Shown here piece after piece: positions 18,054-25,727 of a DNA stretch of 64,000 bases; the first letter of the stretch is position 1, and each line of letters begins with the position of its first letter. The stretch covers positions 2,666,001 through 2,730,000 of the forward strand of contig NZ_CP059162.1 in the NCBI RefSeq assembly GCF_013466605.1. Direction: 5' to 3'. The notes beneath the pieces are model-generated. The model saw only the letters and a list, made by a program, of their open reading frames with translations, did no database searches and had not been told where the DNA came from. The translations under genes and the position numbers were made by a program. The stretch is from Pseudomonas chlororaphis subsp. aurantiaca. Its GTDB lineage: Bacteria > Pseudomonadota > Gammaproteobacteria > Pseudomonadales > Pseudomonadaceae.

Positions 18054-18941
18054 ATGGATCGAAACGATGAAACGACGGTGTTCGAAAGCCGTCGCAGCTT
18101 CCTGCTGGGCCTGGCCTACCGCCTCCTCGGCTCGCGCGCCGAGGCCGAGGACGTGGTGCAGGACCTGTTCATCAAATGGCTGGAGGCCGACAAGGCCTCC
18201 ATCGCCACCCCGGCCGCCTGGCTGACCACCGCCTGCACCCGGCATTGCATCGACCTGCTGCGCTCGGCCCAGCGCTCGCGCCTGGACTACGTCGGCACCT
18301 GGTTGCCGGAACCGATCCACAGCCTGCATCACGACTCCCCCGAACAGAGCCATGAACTGGCCTCGTCGCTGTCCACCGCCTTCCTGCTCCTGCTCGAACG
18401 CCTGACCCCCAAGGAACGCGCCGCGTACCTGCTGTACGACATCTTCGACCTGGACTACCCCCAAGTCGCGCAAACCCTCGGCGTCCAGGAAGCCACCTGC
18501 CGCAAACTGGTCTCCCGCGCCAAAGCCAGCCTGGGCAACACCCAGGCCCGTTACCAGCCAGACCCTTCACGCCAGGAACAACTGCTGAACGCCTTCCACG
18601 CTGCAATCACCAGCGGCTCGACCCAAGGCCTGGCCGCCATGCTGTCCGAAGACGTCGAGCTGTGCGCCGATGGCGGCGGTAAAGCCAGCGCCATTCGCGA
18701 GACCTTGTATGGGTTGGAGGCGGTGTTGGCGTTTGTGGGCGAGTCGTTGAGCCGGTACTGGCGGGAGTATCAGTGGCAGGAGGTGGAGATCAATGGTGGG
18801 CGTGGGGTGGTGTTGCGGGGAGAGGGGGAGGTGGTTGCGGTGGTGAGTTTTGGGTATGACGCAGAGGGGCGGGTGAACCGCGTCTTCATCATGCGGAATC
18901 CGGATAAGTTGGTGGGGGTGGGGAGTGGGGTGTTGGTTTGA
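18054..18941 (+). CDS. ECF41-type RNA polymerase sigma factor (SigJ-like)
   Basis: 295 aa, longer than usual ECF factors because of a C-terminal SnoaL-like extension (about 175-295). Region 2 is at about 10-80 (AEDVVQDLFIKWLE), region 4 at 110-165 (YPQVAQTLGVQEATCRKLVSRAK). The extension has the two signatures of ECF41: DGGGK at 206-210 and NPDKL at 282-286. In this group the extension controls activity and replaces a separate anti-sigma factor. The ATG lies two bases after the stop of the companion gene, with GAGG eight bases upstream. The last 250 bases are unusually rich in G-runs. Confidence 0.92.
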   Translation: MDRNDETTVFESRRSFLLGLAYRLLGSRAEAEDVVQDLFIKWLEADKASIATPAAWLTTACTRHCIDLLRSAQRSRLDYVGTWLPEPIHSLHHDSPEQSHELASSLSTAFLLLLERLTPKERAAYLLYDIFDLDYPQVAQTLGVQEATCRKLVSRAKASLGNTQARYQPDPSRQEQLLNAFHAAITSGSTQGLAAMLSEDVELCADGGGKASAIRETLYGLEAVLAFVGESLSRYWREYQWQEVEINGGRGVVLRGEGEVVAVVSFGYDAEGRVNRVFIMRNPDKLVGVGSGVLV

Positions 18942-19233
18942 AGCTTATAGTGCGCAGCCCTGAGGACTGCGGATCAACAAACCGAGGCTACCAATGCCAT
19001 TCAGTTAAGCGAATGTACTGTAGGAGCGAAGCTTGCCTGCAATGGTCGTGGATACCGGTGTGTTGACTGAGTAAACGCAGCGCTCTTAAATCCATCGCGG
19101 GCGGTCGAGCGTTGGCTGATCTCAGCCAAAGCGACTAAGTAGGCGATCAAGTAAGCGACTAAGTAGCTCGCCTGCTGCATGTCCTGATGGGCAACGCGAG
19201 GGAGATAGTACGGCACCTTGCTCTGCCCCACCT
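18942..19233. other. intergenic, with family B REP and a three-unit tandem repeat
   Basis: Contains a REP unit (CTGTAGGAGCGAAGCTTGCC, about 19019-19040) and three tandem 12-base units at 19131-19166: GCGACTAAGTAG, GCGATCAAGTAA, GCGACTAAGTAG. No gene with a ribosome binding site is visible. The IS element starts at 19234. Confidence 0.6.
19131..19166. repeat. 12-base tandem repeat, three units
   Basis: GCGACTAAGTAG, GCGATCAAGTAA and GCGACTAAGTAG follow one another without gaps; units 1 and 3 are identical. Confidence 0.8.
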
Positions 19234-19295
19234 TGAATCGCCCCGGGTTTCGTAGACACCTCTTTGCCTTAAACTGAGGCCAATCAGGAGGTGCC

Positions 19296-19574
19296 ATGAG
19301 CAACCCGCGTTACCCCGAAGAATTCAAAATCCAAGCGGTCAATCAAGTGACCGAAAAGAAGCTGCCTGTCGCTGATGTAGCGGCCCGTCTTGGCGTGTCG
19401 ACGCATAGCTTATATGCCTGGATAAAGCGCTACAGCAAACCTCAAGAAGAACGACAGCAAGACGATGATCAGCACGCTGAACTGCGTCGTCTGCGAGCAG
19501 AACTCAAGCGCGTCACTGAAGAGCGAGACATCTTAAAAAAGGCCGCCGCGTACTTTGCCAAGGAGTGCGGCTGA
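19296..19574 (+). CDS. IS3-family transposase OrfA
   Basis: 92 aa. N-terminal helix-turn-helix for binding the inverted repeat ([32 protein letters not shown]), then a leucine-zipper stretch (about 60-85) ending [13 protein letters not shown], typical of IS3 OrfA. The run AAAAAAG at 19535-19541 in the overlap with orfB is the usual -1 frameshift site for making the OrfAB fusion. AGGAGG lies just before the ATG. Confidence 0.9.
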   Translation: MSNPRYPEEFKIQAVNQVTEKKLPVADVAARLGVSTHSLYAWIKRYSKPQEERQQDDDQHAELRRLRAELKRVTEERDILKKAAAYFAKECG

Positions 19575-20446
19575 AGTACGCCTTTATCAAGCAGCGCGCG
19601 GGCGACTATTCGATTCGGCGGCTTTGCCTGATGCTGAAAGTCCATCCCAGCGGTTATTACGCCTGGCTGTCCGAGCCGCAATCTGTACGCGCCAAAGACG
19701 ACCAGCGACTGCTGGGTTTGATCAAGCATTCATGGCTGGAGAGTGGCGGCGTTTATGGCTATCGCAAAGTCCATGACGATCTGCGCGAGGTCGGTGAAGA
19801 TTGTGGTCGCCATCGTGTAGCGAGGCTGATGCGTCTTGAAGGTCTGCGCTCTCAGACAGGGTATCGACGCCGCCCTGGAAAGTACGGCGGTAAGCCAGCG
19901 GTCGCCTCACCCAATTTGCTGAAGCGCCAGTTTGATGTCGTAGAACCCAACAAAGTTTGGGTCACCGACATCACCTACATTCGCACTTATGAAGGCTGGC
20001 TGTATTTGGCTGTGGTGTTGGATCTGTTTTCTCGCTAGGTCGTTGGCTGGTCAATGAAGTCGCAGATGACCAGTGATTTGGCTATTGACGCGTTGTTGAT
20101 GGCGGTTTGGAGGCGTAAACCGAAGCAAGAAGTGATGGTTCATTCCGACCAAGGCAGCCAGTACAGCAGCTCCGATTGGCGCAGCTTTTTGAAGGCAAAC
20201 AATTTGGTTGCCAGCATGAGTCGCCGAGGCAACTGTCATGACAACGCTGTGGCCGAGAGCTTTTTCCAGCTTCTGAAACGGGAACGGATCAAGCGAAAAA
20301 TCTACACCTCGCGGCAAGATGCTCGTAGTGATGTGTTCGATTACATCGAGATGTTCTACAACGCAAAACGCCGTCATGGTTTCAACAATCAGCTGTCACC
20401 GGCAGAGTTTGAAAAGCGTTACGCAATGAGCTTGCAAGGTGTCTAG
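19565..20446 (+). pseudogene. IS3-family transposase OrfB, interrupted by a nonsense codon
   Basis: Two halves in the same frame, 19565-20038 and 20039-20446, split by TAG at 20036-20038 where FSR-stop-VVGW is seen; family members normally read through at this place, and a CAG to TAG change (Gln) would explain it. The first Asp of the DDE site (VTDITY) is before the stop; the second Asp (HSDQGSQ) and the Glu (NAVAESFF) are after it, so the split halves cannot give an active integrase unless the amber codon is suppressed. Everything else is intact, suggesting a recent mutation. Confidence 0.9.
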
Positions 20447-20735
20447 AGAATCCGGGGCGATTCAAGTATCAGTTTTTTTGTGTTCAGGTAGGCCTTCATT
20501 TCACCAGGTTGCCAGCCCAACTCTCAGATTAGATTCATCATGAAAGTCGCCAAAGGCTTTTCCCTTCTGATGAACCTATTGTGCCGCCTCACCAGTCTTC
20601 TCGTTGGTACCTCAGATGGGTTTAACCGCAATTTGGAGAAATTTATTGTCTGTGTACCGTGATGGTGACTTATCGGGGGGCGCATGCGGTGCCCTGCTGT
20701 AGGGCTCAGAAAAGCATGGCGTCATTTTGCTTGTG

Positions 20736-20751
20736 CTGTATATTTAAACAG
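20736..20751. promoter_or_regulatory. LexA (SOS) box
   Basis: CTGTATATTTAAACAG matches the CTGT-N8-ACAG consensus perfectly, with the AT-rich centre that real sites have. A weak -35 (TTGCTT, 20727-20732) and -10 region flank it on the plus strand. The first start codon with a strong binding site downstream is at 20786. Confidence 0.7.
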
Positions 20752-20785
20752 TATTTTCTGATTCTCGCTGCTAGGGAGGGCGAGG

Positions 20786-20887
20786 ATGCTTACTGATTGC
20801 ACCATGGTCTTTCCCTCGCTGGACGGCTTAGGGTTACGCGGGGTCAGCCTTGCCGGTGATACCAGTCAGTTTTACTTGGTTGCCTAG
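20786..20887 (+). CDS. 33-codon ORF directly behind the LexA box
   Basis: Encodes 33 aa beginning MLTDCTMVFPSLDG. A strong purine-rich binding site (GGGAGGGCGAGG) lies immediately upstream, and the LexA box ends 34 bases before the ATG, the layout of an SOS gene. The product is not clearly hydrophobic, so it is not an obvious TisB-type toxin, and I do not recognise it. It could also be the surviving start of a decayed gene. It overlaps the antisense ORF at 20834-20995. Confidence 0.35.
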   Translation: MLTDCTMVFPSLDGLGLRGVSLAGDTSQFYLVA

Positions 20888-20995
20888 CTGAGATGTAACC
20901 CAGGCGTTTACTGGCATGCTGCGTGCCACTTGGTCTGGCTTGAGTTTAGGGTAATCGGTTGCAGAACCAACACTCCTACGATTGTTAGGTGTCAT
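20834..20995 (-). CDS. 53-aa ORF divergent from the methylase
   Basis: Begins MTPNNRRSVGSATDYPK and ends GITGKADPA. Codon choice looks plausible for a gene, but the binding site is weak (GTGATGAA). Its start is 10 bases from the 18-base palindrome at 21005-21022, which it would share with the methylase as a divergent promoter region. No family recognised; no helix-turn-helix is visible. Either this or the 33-codon ORF on the other strand may be spurious. Confidence 0.35.
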   Translation of the reverse strand: MTPNNRRSVGSATDYPKLKPDQVARSMPVNAWVTSQLGNQVKLTGITGKADPA

Positions 20996-21004
20996 TTCAT
21001 CACG

Positions 21005-21022
21005 CAATATTGCGCAATATTG
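21005..21022. promoter_or_regulatory. 18-base perfect palindrome upstream of methylase
   Basis: CAATATTGCGCAATATTG is a perfect palindrome. It lies about 25 bases upstream of a -10-like TATAGT (about 21049) of the methylase gene and next to the start of a divergent small ORF, so it is well placed as an operator. Restriction-modification genes are often controlled this way, by a C protein or by the methylase itself; no C protein gene is seen here. Confidence 0.55.
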
Positions 21023-21075
21023 GTCGGACGGGATGCTAAATCCTGTATAGTCTCGGCCCGCAAAAAGGGGGGAGT

Positions 21076-22881
21076 ATGGCTCACAAGGCACAGGCAAAAC
21101 AGGCACAGCAGGCAGACCACATTACTGCGGAAACCCCGAGCCAGGTGGTCGCCTCGGCACGAGTCATGGCCCGCGCCTTGGCTATCACTTTTCCAGTTGA
21201 TCAACAATTGGCTTTGGCGCGCGCGTTCGGCGTTCGTCTGGTTGAGGCTTGGTGGCGTGGTCTGACGAGCGTCGACATCGTTCCTCAGGAGTTGCGCGCG
21301 CCACTCCAGCCGTTTCACATTGAACAACTGCCTGAGGCGGCCGTCGCGTTGGCGGAAACTATAGGTCGCACCGCCGCGAGTTTCGATGCCGAGACTGCCG
21401 CTTACCAGATCGGACAGACTTATACCGGCATGCTCCCAGCAGAGCATCGTGGGCAGTACGGCATTTTCTACACCCCGCCCGCACTTACCGCCCACCTGAT
21501 CGACCAAGTAACAGCCGCGAACGTCGACTGGGCGAAGTGCCGCGTGCTCGATCCTGCTTGCGGTGGAGGTGCCTTCTTAGCCCCTATTGCCCAGCGTGTC
21601 ATGGATGAGCTGAAGGATTGCAGTCCGAAATTTTTGATGCAGAGCATTGGCAACAGGCTGCGCGGCTATGAGATTGATCCCTTTGGGGCCTGGCTTAGTC
21701 AGGTCACTCTAGATGCTGTCGTTTTGCCGATCAGTCGGTTGGCCGGGCGCAAGTTGCCCGTTATGGTTACCGTCTGTGACTCGCTGCGTCGCAGCCCACC
21801 GAAAGACCGATTTGACCTAGTGATCGGCAATCCGCCATATGGTCGGGCCAAACTCGATGTCGAGACCCGGGAGCGCTACAAGCGCTCGTTGTACGGACAT
21901 GCCAATTTATATGGTTTGTTCACCGATTTGGCGTTGCGCCACACCAAGTTGGGTGGTGTGATTGCCTATGTCACGCCGACATCATTCCTGGCTGGGGTTT
22001 ACTTCAAGAATTTACGAGCCTTGCTGGGGCGTTCAGCGCCGCCGCTGTCCATCGATTTCGTCACCGCCCGTAAGGGCGTTTTTGATGACGTGCTGCAGGA
22101 AACTGCCCTGGCAACCTATCGTCGTGGAGCTGACACCGCCCCAGTTGCAGTTGCTGAGATTACCACCGCTAGGGGCGGGCTGGAGGTCCAGCAAGTGGGT
22201 GAAATCATCTTGCCCACGGACCTCTCCCTACCCTGGCTATTGCCGCGAACGATTGAGCAACGTGTTCTGGTCGAACACCTGACGCACATGCCCCATCGCC
22301 TGGCTGACTGGGGATATGGTGTGAGTACCGGGCCGTTAGTGTGGAACCGCTTCAAGAGCCAGCTCGCGCATCGTCCGAGCAGCAAGCGCCTGCCGTTGAT
22401 CTGGGCCGAGGCGATCACTTCTGACGGTTGCTTTGTCTTCCGCGCGGATAAGAAGAATCACGCCCCTTACTTCGAGCTGAAGGCTGGGGACAGCTGGATG
22501 ATCACTACCAAACCCTGTGTCCTGCTGCAACGAACCACGGCCAAGGAGCAAAACCGGCGCCTGATCGCCGCCGCTCTGCCTGCCGAGTTCTTAGAGAAGC
22601 ATGGTGGCGTCGTCATTGAGAACCACATCAACATGATTCGGCCGATTACCGAGGCGCCTCAGGTCAGCGCCGAGGTATTGGGTGCATTCATCAACAGCGC
22701 GGCAGCAGACCGCGCGTTTCGCTGCGTAAGCGGATCGGTCGCGGTCTCTGCCTATGAGCTGGAGTCGCTGCCGCTGCCTGCACCTGAGGACCTCGGAGTA
22801 CTGACCCGGCTGGTCGATGCTGGCGCAGACCGCGAAGCCATTGAGGCTGCATGTAGTCAATTGTTTGAAGGGGATATGTGA
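21076..22881 (+). CDS. type II N6-adenine DNA methyltransferase of a restriction-modification pair
   Basis: 601 aa. Motif X-like GIFYTP at 129-134, motif I DPACGGGAF at 159-167 for S-adenosylmethionine, and catalytic motif IV NPPY at 252-255, in the gamma-class order (X-I-IV then target recognition region). It methylates the exocyclic amine of adenine in the target of its partner nuclease. The partner resembles BsuBI/PstI, which cut CTGCAG, so the target may be that or a related site; this is inference. GGGGGGAG lies upstream of the ATG. GC is lower than in the core genes, consistent with transfer. Confidence 0.88.
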   Translation: MAHKAQAKQAQQADHITAETPSQVVASARVMARALAITFPVDQQLALARAFGVRLVEAWWRGLTSVDIVPQELRAPLQPFHIEQLPEAAVALAETIGRTAASFDAETAAYQIGQTYTGMLPAEHRGQYGIFYTPPALTAHLIDQVTAANVDWAKCRVLDPACGGGAFLAPIAQRVMDELKDCSPKFLMQSIGNRLRGYEIDPFGAWLSQVTLDAVVLPISRLAGRKLPVMVTVCDSLRRSPPKDRFDLVIGNPPYGRAKLDVETRERYKRSLYGHANLYGLFTDLALRHTKLGGVIAYVTPTSFLAGVYFKNLRALLGRSAPPLSIDFVTARKGVFDDVLQETALATYRRGADTAPVAVAEITTARGGLEVQQVGEIILPTDLSLPWLLPRTIEQRVLVEHLTHMPHRLADWGYGVSTGPLVWNRFKSQLAHRPSSKRLPLIWAEAITSDGCFVFRADKKNHAPYFELKAGDSWMITTKPCVLLQRTTAKEQNRRLIAAALPAEFLEKHGGVVIENHINMIRPITEAPQVSAEVLGAFINSAAADRAFRCVSGSVAVSAYELESLPLPAPEDLGVLTRLVDAGADREAIEAACSQLFEGDM

Positions 22882-23967
22882 GTGCTGTCACCGTACGTAC
22901 CAAGGGAGTTGGTCGCTGAAAGGCTTCCTCTGATCTTCCCGGAAGGAACTCCGAATCGGATTTATTGCACCCGCGAGTTGGCCGCCAGCACGGTATTCAC
23001 GATGCTGTATATCGGAGCTATCGAGCACTCCAACGTGCGGTTGGGACCGGTGCATGTCTATCGCATGACTGACGTACAGGCGATGAGTGACAGTGACGAA
23101 GAGCGCCTTAGTTACAGGTCGAACCTGCGCAAGAAGTCGTTCGAGGTTCCAGGCAAACGCTGGTACGCCGACAATACTCGCGAACCTATCCGCGACGAGA
23201 CCCTCCGTGAAGGCTTGGTAGCAGTTGGTGCTGTCATGGAGGATAAGGACGTTCCCACCACGTCCGGTAAGCCGCGATACGCACTTAAGTCTGATCTCGC
23301 GGCCTTGTTTGATCCCACGCTCCAGGGGGACGCCCTAGAGGCTGCTATTTTCAAGTGGCAAGAGGAGCATTTGAACAAGGGAGCGCTCGCCCGTGTTTCG
23401 TTGATGCGCCTTGGTGCCGTCGACAAAGAGGGCGTGATGGTTCACTTTCCAAACGGTGAAACGCGCACGCTGGCTTACGGCCCTAGCTCACTGATTTCGC
23501 GAGCAGTTGTTGAGGTGTTCGCCCAGCAGTTCTTAGAGAAACCTGCGGTTCTGTGGCTCAGTGAGTCGAGTAATAAGGTCGCTATACAGGACCTACGCAT
23601 GGCTTCCACCATTGGCCTCGACATTGAGGCGCAGAAGAACCTTCCCGATCTGATCTTGGTGGACCTGGGCCCGACCCACCCCTTGATTGTCTTTATCGAG
23701 GTGGTGGCCACCGATGGCGCCATCACAGCGCGCCGCAAGGAAGCTCTGCTCGAGCTGACGGACAAGGGGGGCTTCAAGCGCTCGAAAGTGGCATTTGTCA
23801 CTGCGTATGCAGATCGGGAGTCGGCTGGCTTCAAGAAGACTGTCACAAGCTTGGCCTGGGGCTCGTTTGCTTGGTTCATGAGTGAGCCTGATAATATTTT
23901 CATGCTTCGCGGCGAAACCAGTCAGTTGTCTAGTCTGAATCAGATGCTTTCAGGTCAGGGAGACTGA
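22882..23967 (+). CDS. BsuBI/PstI-like type II restriction endonuclease
   Basis: 361 aa. GTG start immediately after the methylase TGA, with AAGGGG upstream. The C-terminal third carries the recognisable family core: LPDLILVDLGPTHPLIVFIE, then VVATDGAITARRKEALLEL, and VAFVTAYADRESAGFKKTV, ending AWGSFAWFMSEPDNIF. Asp and Glu of the active site lie in the first of these. BsuBI and PstI cleave CTGCAG; cut site here is not proven. The coupled order methylase then nuclease is a safe arrangement for a mobile system. Confidence 0.85.
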   Translation: MLSPYVPRELVAERLPLIFPEGTPNRIYCTRELAASTVFTMLYIGAIEHSNVRLGPVHVYRMTDVQAMSDSDEERLSYRSNLRKKSFEVPGKRWYADNTREPIRDETLREGLVAVGAVMEDKDVPTTSGKPRYALKSDLAALFDPTLQGDALEAAIFKWQEEHLNKGALARVSLMRLGAVDKEGVMVHFPNGETRTLAYGPSSLISRAVVEVFAQQFLEKPAVLWLSESSNKVAIQDLRMASTIGLDIEAQKNLPDLILVDLGPTHPLIVFIEVVATDGAITARRKEALLELTDKGGFKRSKVAFVTAYADRESAGFKKTVTSLAWGSFAWFMSEPDNIFMLRGETSQLSSLNQMLSGQGD

Positions 23968-24011
23968 CTGCGCTCAGCTCAGACAGTCTCGTACCATTCC
24001 TCTGTTTCGTT

Positions 24012-24039
24012 AAAAAGCCGGCTTTTAGCCGGCTTTTTT
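24012..24039. terminator. bidirectional rho-independent terminator
   Basis: AAAAAGCCGGC, loop TTTTA, GCCGGCTTTTTT. The A-run and T-run on both sides let it work on both strands, which fits its place between the plus-strand nuclease gene and the minus-strand gene at 24049. Confidence 0.9.
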
Positions 24040-24048
24040 AATTCGCGC

Positions 24049-24330
24049 TCATACGCTAAAAGCACGCGTCTCAATCACCGCCAACACATCCCGCACATCC
24101 TGCAGCAATAGCCTGGCGGTATTAGCCACAGTATCGATGTCCTTGTCGCTGGAGTCGCGCAAGCTAGTGCAGGCCATCAGATTCAGATAGTCGAGGGTGG
24201 TATGCAAACGCTCGCTAGCGCAGGCATGCAGATCTGATAGAGGCGCGTGGCTGTCAATAAAAAGCACAGGGGTATCGCTGGCAATTGGGGTCAGGGGAAT
24301 AAAGCGTTCGGATGGAGTTTGGGTGTTCAT
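24049..24330 (-). CDS. small conserved Pseudomonas protein (DUF6124/DUF3077-like)
   Basis: 93 aa, soluble, mostly helical in its second half. The layout, a variable Pro-rich N-terminus then a helical pair with DIDTVANTARLLLQDVRDVLAVIE, resembles small Pseudomonas-specific proteins annotated DUF3077/DUF6124 (recalled, not searched). Function unknown. AAGGAAC lies upstream of the ATG. It ends at the bidirectional terminator and marks the right border of the acquired-looking stretch. Confidence 0.7.
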   Translation of the reverse strand: MNTQTPSERFIPLTPIASDTPVLFIDSHAPLSDLHACASERLHTTLDYLNLMACTSLRDSSDKDIDTVANTARLLLQDVRDVLAVIETRAFSV

Positions 24331-24749
24331 CGCTGTTCCTTGTCGAATAAATATATTGATTGAATGTCCTCTCGATAAGGCTGCGAACCCCTGTGCTGAT
24401 CGAAATCAGCAGACGTGAAAACTATAGGTGTGGGGTGGATTAGGAACAACGGCAGGGCTGTAGGAAAGGTCTCGATTGTGGGTAGGGCGAGGCTGAGTCG
24501 TTGATCGCTGCTGAGAACGAGATGGTCACCATAGACTTTTGTTACTGCAGGTCTAGGCGGCGGAGAAGCGTCCGCCATTCAACCGCTGAGGGTGTATCTG
24601 AACAATCGTGGTGCGCCGTTTGGGGCCGCTGCGCGCCCCATCGCAGCCTCGCGGGCTCGGCAGCGGCTACAGGGCCGCAGCAACACCCTCTGATCCCCAA
24701 CCAACTTTGCTATCCTGCGCGCCTTTTACCCATTGCAAGGAGCGCAGGC
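24331..24749. other. intergenic with single family A REP unit
   Basis: Holds one REP unit (ATCGCAGCCTCGCGGGCTCG then GCAGCGGCTACAGG, about 24640-24673). Frames on both strands lack binding sites. The promoter of the gene at 24750 should be in the last 80 bases. Confidence 0.55.
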
Positions 24750-25727
24750 ATGACCCAGTCCGTTGGTGGCGGGAGGCGAGTAGGGGCGGGGACGCGGGGG
24801 TGTGTGTCTCGCCTGGGGCATTTTCTATTCCGGTTGGCGCCGGCGCTGTTGGTGGGTATGGCGCTGAGTGTGCCCACGGCCAATGCCAACCCCATCACCA
24901 CCTATCGCGGCACGCTCGGCGACACGCCGGTGGAGTTGGCGCTTATCTATGACTCGCAATATGGCGGCGGGATGTCCGGCTATTGGTTTAGCGGGGCCGA
25001 GCGGTTGCCGATGCCTTTGGAGCTCACGCCGTTTCGTCAGGGCGGGGGGCTGTTGATCAATATCATGGATAACCCGACCTTGCCGGCGGCGGCTGTGTCG
25101 TTGCAGCCCTTTGCCGAGGGGACCGAGGCGTTGCAGGGGGCCTTGGTCGATTTGCGCACGGGCGTGCAGCAGCCGTTGCAGCTGCAGCGGGTGATGCGTT
25201 TTGGCGGGAGTCAGCGCGAGGCCTTTGACGGTGAGTTGTTGCAGCCGGCGGCCGACAAGCAGTTCTATTTCAGTGTGCATGCCGTGCGCAATGCCGGGGA
25301 GGACACGGGGCGGGTGGACAACATCCGGGTGCTGAGCCGGGCCACCGGCGAGGTGGTGCAGGAGGTGGGCGGGCAGTGGTGCCTGGCTCCGACCGGGACC
25401 CGCACCCTGACCTTCGAGCATTTCGATGCCGACTCCACCCTTGATTTCCAGGTACAGAGCTACAGCTTGAACGGCCCGTACGGCAGTGTGCTGTGCGCGC
25501 CGACCCAGTATTACCTGTACCACCCACAGACCCAGGCGTATCTGCGCCATCCGCAGTTGGAGCAGTTCGCCGCACAGGGCACTGTGCGCTTTGCCGCGGG
25601 CGGGCAGATGGAGTTCAGCAAGCAGGACTTTATCAACTTCAGTGCGGGCACCCGGCGTTGGGACTATTACCGCGTGACCGGCCCTGACCGGCTGGAATTC
25701 ATTCAGTCTGGCGAGGAGCGTTTCTGA
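24750..25727 (+). CDS. exported protein of unknown function, first of a pair
   Basis: 325 aa. Residues 1-45 look like a long signal peptide: arginines, a hydrophobic core (FRLAPALLVGMALSV) and a likely cut after ANA. The mature protein starts with TTYRGTLGDTPVELALIYD. Two Cys (in GGQWCLAP and GSVLCAPT) may form a disulfide. No known domain recognised; beta-rich. AAGGAG precedes the ATG. Its stop shares one base with the next ATG (TGATG), so the pair is translationally coupled. Confidence 0.8.
   Translation: MTQSVGGGRRVGAGTRGCVSRLGHFLFRLAPALLVGMALSVPTANANPITTYRGTLGDTPVELALIYDSQYGGGMSGYWFSGAERLPMPLELTPFRQGGGLLINIMDNPTLPAAAVSLQPFAEGTEALQGALVDLRTGVQQPLQLQRVMRFGGSQREAFDGELLQPAADKQFYFSVHAVRNAGEDTGRVDNIRVLSRATGEVVQEVGGQWCLAPTGTRTLTFEHFDADSTLDFQVQSYSLNGPYGSVLCAPTQYYLYHPQTQAYLRHPQLEQFAAQGTVRFAAGGQMEFSKQDFINFSAGTRRWDYYRVTGPDRLEFIQSGEERF

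Larger units (their letters stand above)
19234..20464 (+). mobile_element. IS3-family insertion sequence, transposase disrupted by amber codon
   Basis: About 1231 bases with imperfect terminal inverted repeats: left TGAATCGCCCCGG..TAGACAC, right end reading inward TGAATCGCCCCGG..TAGACAC, so the ends start TG and finish CA. It carries orfA, and orfB in the -1 frame, joined by an A6G slip site at 19535-19541. OrfB has an in-frame TAG at 20036-20038. Bases outside the ends (CACCT left, AGTAT right) show no matching target duplication. Confidence 0.9.
20465..21075. other. AT-richer spacer between IS element and restriction-modification genes
   Basis: No standard gene fills this stretch. It contains a LexA box, a 33-codon ORF behind it, an antisense 53-codon ORF, and an 18-base palindrome with the methylase promoter, each listed separately. 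A 40-codon frame at 20540-20662 has no ribosome binding site. Confidence 0.6.

Noticed and set aside
19001..19303. 100-codon minus-strand frame crossing the left end of the IS element
   Set aside because: It starts inside the IS, lacks a binding site and contains the tandem repeat translated as a low-complexity segment.
20540..20662. 40-codon frame after the IS element, partly hydrophobic
   Set aside because: No ribosome binding site or promoter; considered chance.
24327..24578. 83-codon minus-strand frame upstream of the small DUF6124-like gene
   Set aside because: No binding site and no recognisable features; the stretch looks intergenic.
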